Positions 1-5,273 of a stretch of 5,273 bases of DNA are shown piece by piece. Position numbers and translations under genes: made by a program. The notes under the pieces are model-generated. The model searched no databases. It was not told where the DNA came from and saw only the letters and a list, made by a program, of their open reading frames with translations. The stretch lies in assembly GCA_019347795.1 (NCBI GenBank), contig JAHWKS010000479.1, forward strand, positions 1 to 5,273, written 5' to 3'. Every line of letters starts with the position of its first letter. The first letter of the stretch is position 1. Source of the stretch: Planctomycetota bacterium (GTDB lineage Bacteria; Planctomycetota; Planctomycetia; Pirellulales; Pirellulaceae).

Positions 1-674
1 CACGCGGCAACGTCCCAGAGCTTTACGCTGTGATCGTAGCTGCCCGAGGCCAGAGAACGGCCGTCTTGAGAAAAAGCGACGGAAAAGACCGCCCCGCTGT
101 GACCGGAAAGAATGGCGGCGACGGCCTCGGCCTTCAGATCGTGCACGACGACCTGTCCCCTGCGCGTTCCCACGGCCAGAAGCCCACCGTCGGGGGACAG
201 CGCGACGGACAGAACGCCGCCGGTCTGCTCATCGAAGCCGGCGGATTCCCGCCCGGTCGAGACGTTCCACAGTTTCGTCTCGCCGGCGGCCTCTCTCGTC
301 AGAAACCTCGCTGTGGGGTCGCCTGTCCCCAGGCCCAAATGAGCGCTCCCGCTCGCGAGCATGGTCCCATCGCTCGAAAACGCCACGGAGCTGACGGGGG
401 CAGTGTGCCCTTCCAGTACGGCCGTTTGCTCTCCCGTCGCTGTGTTCCAAAGACGAATGGTCCGGTCTTGTCCGCCCGTCGCCAGCAACTTTCCGCCGGG
501 GGAAAATGACAGCGACATGACGCGTCCGACGTGGCCCTCGAGGGCCCGCTTTTCCTGGACGAAGGGAGCTTCTCGCAGCTTGATAATGCCGTCTTCGCCT
601 CCGGTGGCAATGATCTCACCGGCCGCTGAATATGCGACGGCATGGATGGCGCCAGCGTGTCCGCGGAGCGTGTG
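1..674 (-). repeat. Five WD40 repeats inside the kinase gene (propeller incomplete at window edge)
   Basis: Five WD40 units are visible in the kinase protein. Unit 1 is at about 554-589, unit 2 at 596-632, unit 3 at 638-691, unit 4 at 697-733 and unit 5 at 739-777. The GH dipeptide is visible at 558-559, 600-601, 642-643 and 744-745, and is lost in unit 4. The closing KLWD-like strand is intact in units 2 (RLWN), 3 (KLWN) and 5 (KLWD). In unit 1 it reads KLREA, with Arg in place of the structural Trp, and in unit 4 it reads VVHDL. Unit 3 has about 18 extra residues (roughly 665-684) between its inner strands. A closed propeller usually needs seven or more blades, so more repeats are expected past the left edge. 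The domain most likely binds a protein or ligand on the extracytoplasmic side. Confidence 0.9.
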
Positions 675-2333
675 CCGCTGACTGTGGCAAAGCTGCCAGA
701 GATAGTGCCACTCGAATCCCCGCAGGTCCTGTTCGCGCTGAGCGGGGCGGACGCTGTCGAGCAGCTCGAGCACGCGCGCGGTGTCTCCCGTCTCCCAAGC
801 CTGATGCGCCAGCTTGATCCGTGCCGCATAGAGATAAAGCCGTTCTTTCTCCGCCAGCCCTTCGGCGCGTATTCGCTGCGCGTTCGCAACTTTCTCTTGG
901 CCTTTTGCCAGTCGCTCCTGTTCGGTCGCCTTCCTGAGAGCGGCTCTCTTTTCCTCCAGCGCCGCTCGCTCCTTCCGCAGAGCTTCCGATCTCTCCACGA
1001 GCGCCAGCACCGTGGCATTCCGCTCGCGCGCCACCCGAATGTTGCTGAAGCCGAGCGCCACGACCGACACCGCGAGGGCCGATATGATCAGCAGCGCCAT
1101 CGTCAGCGAGACCTTATTCCGCCGCGCGAACTTCCGGAACCGGTACGCCGCCGACGGCGGGCAGGCCGCCACCGGCTCGTCCGCCAAGTAGTTCTGCACG
1201 TCCCGGGCGAAGGCATTGGCCGTCTCGTACCGCCGGCCGCGGTCCTTTTCCAGGGCCTTCATCACGATCCAGTCCAACTCGCCTCGCACCAGTGCACTGA
1301 GTTTCTTCGGCTCCGTCCGCCGGCGGGCCGCGACGGCAGCCAGCGTGGCGGACGTTCCCAGACGCGTGCTCGGCCGGACCGGCTCTTCCTCGCGGATGAC
1401 GCGCAGGACCTCTTCGAATGCGGCCGAGCGCAGCCGTTCGCGGCTGAACGGCGTCCCGCCGGTGAGCAGTTCGTACAACAGCACGCCCAGCGAGTAGACG
1501 TCGCTGCGGGTGTCGATGTCCAATTGATTGAGTTGGGCCTGCTCGGGGCTCATGTACTCCAGCGTGCCCACGATCTGGCCGAACTGCGTGAACATGGTGC
1601 GCTCGGTGAGCCGCTGCTCGATCGCCTTGGCGACGCCGAAGTCGATCACCTTGGGGACCGGCCGGCCGTCGTACAAGCTCACCAGCACGTTCGACGGCTT
1701 GATGTCGCGGTGAATAATTCCCTTCTGATGCGCGTGCTGGATCGCCTCGCAGACCGGGATGAACAGCTCCAGCCGCTCGCGCGGCGTGAGCCGGTTGTGG
1801 TTGCAGTAGTCGGTGATGGGAACGCCCTTGACCAGCTCCATCACGAAGTACGGCCGGCCTGCTTCCGTGGCGCCGGCGTCGAGCACGCGGGCGATGTTCT
1901 GATGCTCCATCATCGCCAGCGCCTGCCGCTCCGCCTCGAAGCGGGCGATCACCTGCTGCGAGTCCATGCCCGGCTTGATGATCTTCAGCGCCACCTTGCG
2001 GCGGACCGGCGTGGTCTGCTCCGCCATGAACACGACGCCCATGCCTCCCTGGCCGATTTCCTGCAGAAGTTTGTACGGCCCGATCGCCGATCCCGACTCC
2101 TCGCGGATCGACTCCGCGACCAACGTCGGCGCGGCCTCTTGCGGATCCGCGGCCACTGCCGGACGCTCCAGAAAGCTCGCCGGCTCGTTACAGGCGGCCA
2201 GGAGCGCTTCGACGCGCCGCCGCAGCTCCGCGTCGTCCCCACAAGCTTCGGCAAGATACGCCTCGCGTTCGGCCTGCGGGGGCTTGTCGACGGCGGCAAG
2301 AAAAATGGCTCGGACATCGCCCGCGACGCTCAT
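1..2333 (-). CDS. Membrane-anchored Ser/Thr protein kinase with C-terminal WD40 repeats (C-terminus beyond window)
   Basis: Probable eukaryotic-like Ser/Thr kinase that phosphorylates proteins in the cytoplasm and carries a beta-propeller on the other side of the membrane. At least 777 residues are visible and no stop is reached. Residues 1-50 form a helical N-terminal segment typical of planctomycete kinases. The kinase domain spans about 88-383: glycine loop G94-Q-G-G-M-G99, ATP-binding K117, helix-C E135, catalytic loop H208-R-D210-I-K212-P-S-N215, Mg-binding D231-F-G, S262-P-E264 in place of APE, and D278 of subdomain IX. All catalytic residues are present, so it should be active. One hydrophobic segment lies at about 408-429, preceded by RKFARRNK (positive inside). 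A charged, probably coiled-coil stalk follows (about 433-495), then LRGFEWHYLW (537-546) and five WD40 repeats. The ATG at 2333 is chosen because an in-frame TAG lies upstream with no other ATG, GTG or TTG in between, and GAGGAG sits 6 bases before it. It lies 97 bases after the sigma factor gene. The substrate is unknown. Confidence 0.95.
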   Translation of the reverse strand, partial: MSVAGDVRAIFLAAVDKPPQAEREAYLAEACGDDAELRRRVEALLAACNEPASFLERPAVAADPQEAAPTLVAESIREESGSAIGPYKLLQEIGQGGMGVVFMAEQTTPVRRKVALKIIKPGMDSQQVIARFEAERQALAMMEHQNIARVLDAGATEAGRPYFVMELVKGVPITDYCNHNRLTPRERLELFIPVCEAIQHAHQKGIIHRDIKPSNVLVSLYDGRPVPKVIDFGVAKAIEQRLTERTMFTQFGQIVGTLEYMSPEQAQLNQLDIDTRSDVYSLGVLLYELLTGGTPFSRERLRSAAFEEVLRVIREEEPVRPSTRLGTSATLAAVAARRRTEPKKLSALVRGELDWIVMKALEKDRGRRYETANAFARDVQNYLADEPVAACPPSAAYRFRKFARRNKVSLTMALLIISALAVSVVALGFSNIRVARERNATVLALVERSEALRKERAALEEKRAALRKATEQERLAKGQEKVANAQRIRAEGLAEKERLYLYAARIKLAHQAWETGDTARVLELLDSVRPAQREQDLRGFEWHYLWQLCHSQRHTLRGHAGAIHAVAYSAAGEIIATGGEDGIIKLREAPFVQEKRALEGHVGRVMSLSFSPGGKLLATGGQDRTIRLWNTATGEQTAVLEGHTAPVSSVAFSSDGTMLASGSAHLGLGTGDPTARFLTREAAGETKLWNVSTGRESAGFDEQTGGVLSVALSPDGGLLAVGTRRGQVVVHDLKAEAVAAILSGHSGAVFSVAFSQDGRSLASGSYDHSVKLWDVAA

Positions 2334-2339
2334 GGCGTG

Positions 2340-2345
2340 CTCCTC
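2340..2345 (-). promoter_or_regulatory. Shine-Dalgarno site of the kinase gene
   Basis: Read on the minus strand, GAGGAG lies 6 bases upstream of the ATG at 2333. This is good spacing and fixes the kinase start. The kinase therefore has its own ribosome entry site and does not depend on coupling to the sigma factor gene. Confidence 0.75.
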
Positions 2346-2365
2346 AACGAGTATCGCTTCCCGAA

Positions 2366-2397
2366 ACTATGCGCCGTCGCCCAGGGATTTGTCTCAC
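2366..2397 (-). promoter_or_regulatory. Candidate promoter between sigma factor and kinase genes
   Basis: The 97-base gap (2334-2430) contains, on the minus strand, GTGAGACAA (2397-2389) and CATAGT (2371-2366), 17 bases apart. This is a plausible two-box promoter about 33 bases before the kinase start codon and not a good housekeeping sigma-70 match. Sigma factors often transcribe their own neighbourhood, so the element could be read by the adjacent ECF factor, but this is inference from position only. The alternative is that the kinase is made solely by read-through from upstream. I see no GC stem with a T-run that would terminate transcription in the gap. Confidence 0.25.
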
Positions 2398-2430
2398 GCG
2401 ATTCCGGCGTCTGAAAAATTTTCTTCTGAG

Positions 2431-2991
2431 TCAGCCGCCGTCTTCCAGCTCGCACTGAAGCCATGCGCGGGCGTAGGTCCAGTGACGATAGGCTTTTGCG
2501 CGGGAGATGCCCAAGCCCTTCGCGGCCTCTTCGAGGGAGAATCCGGCGAAGAATTTCAGCTTCACGATCTCTGCCGCCTCCGGGTCGCCGGCGCCGAGCT
2601 TCTCCAGCGCCTCGTCAATGGCCAGCAATTGCTCGATCGGCAATGACAGAGAGAGGGCCGGCTCCTCCAACTCCACGCGTTCCCGGTCGCCGCCGCGTTT
2701 GAGGCGCGAGCGGCGGCGGGCGCTCTCGATCAACACGCGCCGCATCGCCTCGGCGGCCGCTGCAAAGAAGTGCCGGCGATTCTCCCACGCCGCTCCCCGC
2801 TCCGCCCCGACCAGCCGCAGCCACGCCTCGTGCACCAGCCCGGTCGCATCCAAGATGTGCCCCGGCGCCTCACCGGCCATCTTCTGCTTCGCCAGCCGCC
2901 GCAACTCGTCGTACACCGCCGGCAACAGCACCTCCGCCCCCCGAGGGTCATCCCGATCCAGCGCCAGCAGCATCTCCGTGACGTCGCTCAT
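2431..2991 (-). CDS. ECF-type RNA polymerase sigma factor, TIGR02999 / Sigma70_ECF family
   Basis: A 186-residue alternative sigma factor that would direct RNA polymerase to a dedicated promoter set. Region 2 spans about 20-100: the YDELRRLA helix (27-34), the core-binding helix DATGLVHEAWLRL (48-60), and the FFAAAAEAMRRVLIESARRR stretch (75-94) followed by KRGG, which should melt and contact the -10 element. After an acidic linker (104-112), region 4 spans about 118-182, with the segment EIVKLKFFAGFSLEEAA and the helix-turn-helix GISRAKAYRHWTYARAWL (161-178) that reads the -35 element. The YRHW...ARAWL end is diagnostic of the family, and the length is normal. No extra C-terminal domain is present. 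The start at 2991 overlaps the upstream stop as ATGA and gives the MSDVTxxL opening I associate with the family. The nearest purine-rich site (GAGGA, 3011-3007) is 15 bases away, so reinitiation by ribosomes finishing the membrane protein is likely. No zinc-binding anti-sigma gene is visible. The adjacent kinase is the likely signalling partner. Confidence 0.95.
   Translation of the reverse strand: MSDVTEMLLALDRDDPRGAEVLLPAVYDELRRLAKQKMAGEAPGHILDATGLVHEAWLRLVGAERGAAWENRRHFFAAAAEAMRRVLIESARRRSRLKRGGDRERVELEEPALSLSLPIEQLLAIDEALEKLGAGDPEAAEIVKLKFFAGFSLEEAAKGLGISRAKAYRHWTYARAWLQCELEDGG
2988..2991 (-). other. ATGA stop/start overlap joining the membrane protein and sigma factor genes
   Basis: The sigma factor ATG (2991-2989) and the membrane protein TGA (2990-2988) share bases in the tetranucleotide ATGA. 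This arrangement normally means one transcript and coupled translation, which would link the amount of sigma factor to that of the membrane protein. Confidence 0.85.
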
Positions 2992-3956
2992 GGCTGCATT
3001 GTACGGTCCTCGAGTATCAACGTGTTACGTCCAGTCGGCGGCCGACGCGAATCGCGGTCGGCGGCGGTCATCAGCGCGATTACGGCCAGCATCAGGAGGG
3101 CGACGCGGCCGACAGTCTTGCGATTTGCCTCGCCCATGGCGAGCGATGCGAGGTGATGGAGCAGCCCTAGGGCGAAGAGCACGCCGGTGGCGAGAAACGC
3201 CGTCGCCGTTAGATCGCCTCCTAAGAGACGGTCTTGGCGAACCGCCGGAACCTGCGTGACGATCCAAAGCCCCACGGGAATCTGCGACAGCGTCGCCAGC
3301 AGCGCGATCCGGCCGCCCCAAACCGCCAACCGCGTCGCGTCTGAACTCGACTCGCTATCCGCGGAAAACTGAACTGCAATCACCGCCATCGCCACCCCCG
3401 CGACCGCCAGCGATGCGACCCAGAAGTGGACCGTTAGCGCGAGAACCTCGCCTTGCCAGATTTGTGAGGCGAACGACGAATCCTTCAGAGATTCGGCTTC
3501 ATTCACCTCCCCCGCCGCGATTTGCCCGATGAGGATGAACAGCGGCGGGAAGTGATACAGCAGGTTCGTGGCGCTCAACAACGCAATCACCGATCGCCCC
3601 ACGCGCGCTGCGGTCCCGCCCGCAGAGAACTTCCACCACAGCCAATAGGCCGTCATCAACAGCGTCGAGAATCCCAGTTCCCACGCTCCCCAGTAAAGCC
3701 GCGACGTGAGCCGATCCAGAAGCTCCCGCCAGAACTCGGGCGTCCATGCCAGCAAGGCGATCGCTGCGCCGAGCAGCATCCCCGCCAGGAACGACCCCAG
3801 CGACGCCGCCGCCAGCGCACTTCCCACGCGCCCGGCTATCGAATCGCCGCGCCGCTCGCGCCAGTCGAGCCACACGCACGCCAGCGGCCCGGCGGCCGCC
3901 AGGTTCATGCACGCCAGGTGCGCCGACAGCGCGATGGTGATGAGGAGAAAGCTCAA
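2988..3956 (-). CDS. Uncharacterised polytopic membrane protein with intramembrane histidines
   Basis: A 322-residue protein of unrecognised family. Hydrophobic stretches suggest about eight helices: roughly 3-30, 46-70, 88-109, 120-147, 169-196, 210-236, 250-274 and 282-299. Basic loops (RERR at 33-36, ARVGR at 117-121, RK at 279-280) suggest that both termini lie outside. Histidines fall inside helices: H13, H135 (in LLYHFPPLF), H177 (in LTVHFWVAS) and H267-H268. In this topology H13, H135 and H177 would sit in the outer half of the membrane, as heme ligands might. The opening, with a His followed by GP and a basic/GD loop (R-R-G-D, 35-38), and helix 3 with E93 faintly recall cytochrome bd subunit I, but I cannot establish homology. 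The reading frame is bounded upstream by TAA, and the only usual start before helix 1 is the TTG at 3956. The next Met (M17) would cut helix 1 in half. It is cotranscribed and coupled with the sigma factor gene, so a sensory or regulatory role is possible but unproven. Confidence 0.8.
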   Translation of the reverse strand: MSFLLITIALSAHLACMNLAAAGPLACVWLDWRERRGDSIAGRVGSALAAASLGSFLAGMLLGAAIALLAWTPEFWRELLDRLTSRLYWGAWELGFSTLLMTAYWLWWKFSAGGTAARVGRSVIALLSATNLLYHFPPLFILIGQIAAGEVNEAESLKDSSFASQIWQGEVLALTVHFWVASLAVAGVAMAVIAVQFSADSESSSDATRLAVWGGRIALLATLSQIPVGLWIVTQVPAVRQDRLLGGDLTATAFLATGVLFALGLLHHLASLAMGEANRKTVGRVALLMLAVIALMTAADRDSRRPPTGRNTLILEDRTMQP

Positions 3957-3982
3957 GCGAATCGTTGCGTTGCAGAATTCAT
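3953..3982 (-). CDS. Possible nine-codon leader ORF coupled to the membrane protein TTG start
   Basis: On the minus strand an ATG at 3982 opens nine codons (MNSATQRFA) and ends in a TGA at 3955-3953 that overlaps the TTG start of the membrane protein as TTGA. A purine-rich GGAAGGA (3999-3993) lies 10 bases before this ATG, whereas the TTG itself has no Shine-Dalgarno-like sequence just upstream. This fits translation of the leader followed by reinitiation at the weak TTG. An ORF this short can easily arise by chance, so the call rests only on the overlap and the ribosome site. Confidence 0.25.
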   Translation of the reverse strand: MNSATQRFA

Positions 3983-4099
3983 TGCTTCCGAATCCTTCCG
4001 TGACGGTTTAGATTATTTTGTAGCCGCCCCTGCCGACAACCGCCTCAGTGTTGATCGGAAATTCTGATTCATTTGCGGCGCCCATCGCACGAAACGCCT
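3983..4099. promoter_or_regulatory. Divergent control region between the membrane protein operon and nadB
   Basis: These about 117 bases separate two outward-facing transcription units and hold the only clearly A+T-rich patch of the window (about 4007-4020). Promoters for both directions should lie here. I can propose boxes for the leftward unit only. For nadB I see no convincing -10/-35 pair and no clear Shine-Dalgarno site before its ATG. I found no riboswitch-like stem set or clear operator palindrome by eye. Confidence 0.6.
4010..4039 (-). promoter_or_regulatory. Candidate sigma-70-like promoter for the leftward operon
   Basis: On the minus strand, TTGTCG (4039-4034) and TAATCT (4015-4010) are separated by 18 bases. 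Each resembles the housekeeping consensus at four of six positions. A start of transcription near 4003 would leave the GGAAGGA site (3999-3993) only a few bases into the message, so the leader before the nine-codon ORF would be very short. The identification is by eye. Confidence 0.35.
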
Positions 4100-5273
4100 A
4101 TGGTCCCTCTTACCCCGCGTTATCTCGTCCCCTTTCATCCCAAGCAGGTCCCGCATTACTTCACGGATGTGCTGATCGTCGGCGGCGGACTGGCGGGGAT
4201 GCGGGCCGCCAACGCCGTCCCGCCGCCGCTCTCGTGCGTGATCGTCACCAAGGACGCGGTGCGGCAATCCAACAGCAGCTATGCGCAAGGCGGGATCGCG
4301 GGTGTGCTTGATCCGGAGGACCGCTTCGAGGACCACATCTCCGATACGCTCACCGCCGGCGCCGGCCTCTGCGACCAGCGCGTGGTCGAAGCCGTGGTGC
4401 GGGATGCGCCCCATCGCATCAATGAATTGATCCAATGGGGCACCCAGTTCGACGAGCAAGCCGGCGAATTGCTCCTGGGACGCGAAGGAGGGCACAGCCA
4501 TCGCCGCATCGTCCACGCCCTCGGGGACGCCACCGGCAAAGAGGTGATGCGGGCCGTGATCGACCGCACCCGCCGACTTCCCAACGTGCAGATTTGGGAA
4601 AACACCTTCACGATCGATCTCCTCACGCACGACGGCGCCTGCCGCGGCGCGCTGGTGTGGAACAACCGCCACGGCAAGACGCTGCTGTGGGCCAAGCAGA
4701 CGATCATCTGCACCGGCGGCGCGGGGCAGATTTACCGCGAGACGACCAACCCGGCGGTCGCCACCGGCGACGGCCACGCCATCGCCTACCGGGCCGGCGC
4801 CGAAGTGCGCGACATGGAGTTCATGCAGTTCCATCCCACGGTGCTCTACATCGCCGGCGGCGCCCGCAGTTTGATCACCGAGGCGATGCGCGGCGAAGGC
4901 GCGCACTTGATTGATCACAACGGCCGCCGCTTCATGCCCGAGTACGACGAGCGGGCCGAGCTGGCCCCGCGCGACGTCGTCTCCCAGGCGATCGTCGCCC
5001 AGATGGAGAAGACCCGCTGGCCGTGCGTCTACCTCGACCTGAGCCACCTCGACGCCAACCTCGTTCGGCGGCGGTTCCCCGGCATCGCCGAGACGTGCGC
5101 CCAGTTCGGCATCGACATCGCCAAAGACAGCATCCCGGTACGTCCCGGCGCGCATTACATGGTCGGCGGCGTCAGCGTGGACGAGAGCGGCCGCACCACG
5201 CTTCCCGGCTTGTGGGCCGCGGGCGAAGTGACCTCAAGCGGCCTCCACGGGGCGAATCGCCTCGCATCGAACA
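4100..5273 (+). CDS. nadB: L-aspartate oxidase (C-terminus beyond window)
   Basis: FAD-dependent cytoplasmic enzyme that oxidises L-aspartate to iminoaspartate, which quinolinate synthase NadA then uses in de novo NAD synthesis. The visible 391 residues cover the FAD domain and the substrate-capping domain. FAD-binding G28-G-G-L-A-G33 follows a 23-residue N-terminal stretch. S57-N-S-S-Y-A-Q-G-G65 is the flavin-contacting motif of the succinate dehydrogenase/NadB superfamily. R128-E-G-G-H-S-H134 supplies E129, equivalent to Glu121 of E. coli NadB and a residue that favours aspartate over succinate. H245 (QFHPT), R291 (LAPRD), H352 (GAHY) and R387 (GLHGANR) match E. coli His244, Arg290, His351 and Arg386. 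All visible active-site residues are therefore present. The helical C-terminal domain is cut off by the window edge (E. coli NadB is 540 residues). The ATG at 4100 is preferred, and a TTG at 4073 is an in-frame alternative after a TGA at 4052. It is divergent from the signalling operon. Confidence 0.96.
   Translation, partial: MVPLTPRYLVPFHPKQVPHYFTDVLIVGGGLAGMRAANAVPPPLSCVIVTKDAVRQSNSSYAQGGIAGVLDPEDRFEDHISDTLTAGAGLCDQRVVEAVVRDAPHRINELIQWGTQFDEQAGELLLGREGGHSHRRIVHALGDATGKEVMRAVIDRTRRLPNVQIWENTFTIDLLTHDGACRGALVWNNRHGKTLLWAKQTIICTGGAGQIYRETTNPAVATGDGHAIAYRAGAEVRDMEFMQFHPTVLYIAGGARSLITEAMRGEGAHLIDHNGRRFMPEYDERAELAPRDVVSQAIVAQMEKTRWPCVYLDLSHLDANLVRRRFPGIAETCAQFGIDIAKDSIPVRPGAHYMVGGVSVDESGRTTLPGLWAAGEVTSSGLHGANRLASN

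Noticed and set aside
1..2333. Possible frameshift or truncation of the kinase gene because no stop is seen
   Set aside because: The frame is continuous from the ATG at 2333 to the first bases of the window, with the kinase motifs, membrane segment and all five WD40 units in one frame. The gene simply continues past the edge.
642..2414. A 590-codon open frame on the plus strand, opposite the kinase gene
   Set aside because: It lies antisense to an unbroken kinase reading frame with all catalytic motifs. Its product is a low-complexity mix of Arg, His, Leu and Asp without recognisable domains, as expected from a GC-rich shadow frame.
2412..2430. A/T-rich near-palindrome (GAAAAATTTTC, 2413-2423) just after the sigma factor stop, considered as a terminator or operator
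   Set aside because: It has no GC stem and so is not an intrinsic terminator. An 11-base A/T palindrome in a single copy is too weak to call an operator.
2507..3259. A 250-codon plus-strand frame across the sigma factor gene and the end of the membrane protein gene
   Set aside because: It runs antisense to two well-supported genes, is Ser/Arg/Ala-rich and shows no motif.
2988..3956. Membrane protein as a classical anti-sigma factor
   Set aside because: It has about eight helices, lies upstream of the sigma gene and not downstream, and has no visible cytoplasmic zinc-binding anti-sigma motif (HxxxCxxC).
4013..5155. A 380-codon open frame on the minus strand, opposite nadB
   Set aside because: It mirrors the conserved nadB frame and gives a Gly/Ala/Val/Asp/His-rich product with no domain. 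This is a shadow of codon bias in nadB.

Overview
The window is GC-rich and looks chromosomal and planctomycete. The main evidence is a Ser/Thr protein kinase fused through one membrane segment to WD40 repeats, next to an ECF sigma factor of the TIGR02999 / Sigma70_ECF type. Both families are strongly expanded in Planctomycetes and related phyla. The kinase carries sequence signatures I associate with planctomycete kinases: an N-terminal segment ending in LRRRVEALLAA, the activation loop TQFGQIVGTLEYMSPEQA, the post-kinase LADEPV segment and the LRGFEWHYLW motif before the propeller. I see no mobile element, CRISPR array, tRNA or rRNA.

Layout. Three genes lie on the minus strand and are read from right to left. 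First is a 322-residue polytopic membrane protein (2988-3956, TTG start). Next is a 186-residue ECF sigma factor (2431-2991), joined to it by a 4-base ATGA stop/start overlap. Then, after 97 bases, comes the kinase-WD40 protein (start 2333), which is still open at the left edge with 777 codons visible. On the plus strand, L-aspartate oxidase (nadB) starts at 4100 and is still open at the right edge with 391 codons visible. The divergent control region between the two units is about 117 bases (3983-4099).

How the parts may work together. The sigma factor has regions 2 and 4 only and no obvious anti-sigma partner. Sigma factors of this type commonly sit beside Ser/Thr kinases, so the likely reading is a signalling cassette: the WD40 domain outside the membrane and the kinase inside, the kinase or its targets modulating the sigma factor, and the sigma factor perhaps transcribing the kinase from the 97-base gap. 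The translationally coupled membrane protein is the least explained member. It has about eight helices and several histidines inside them, and I cannot name its family. nadB is a housekeeping NAD biosynthesis gene with every active-site residue visible in this window conserved. It is probably only a neighbour that shares the divergent region.

Both edge genes are truncated by the window, not by mutation. Long open frames opposite the kinase and opposite nadB are judged to be GC-driven shadows.
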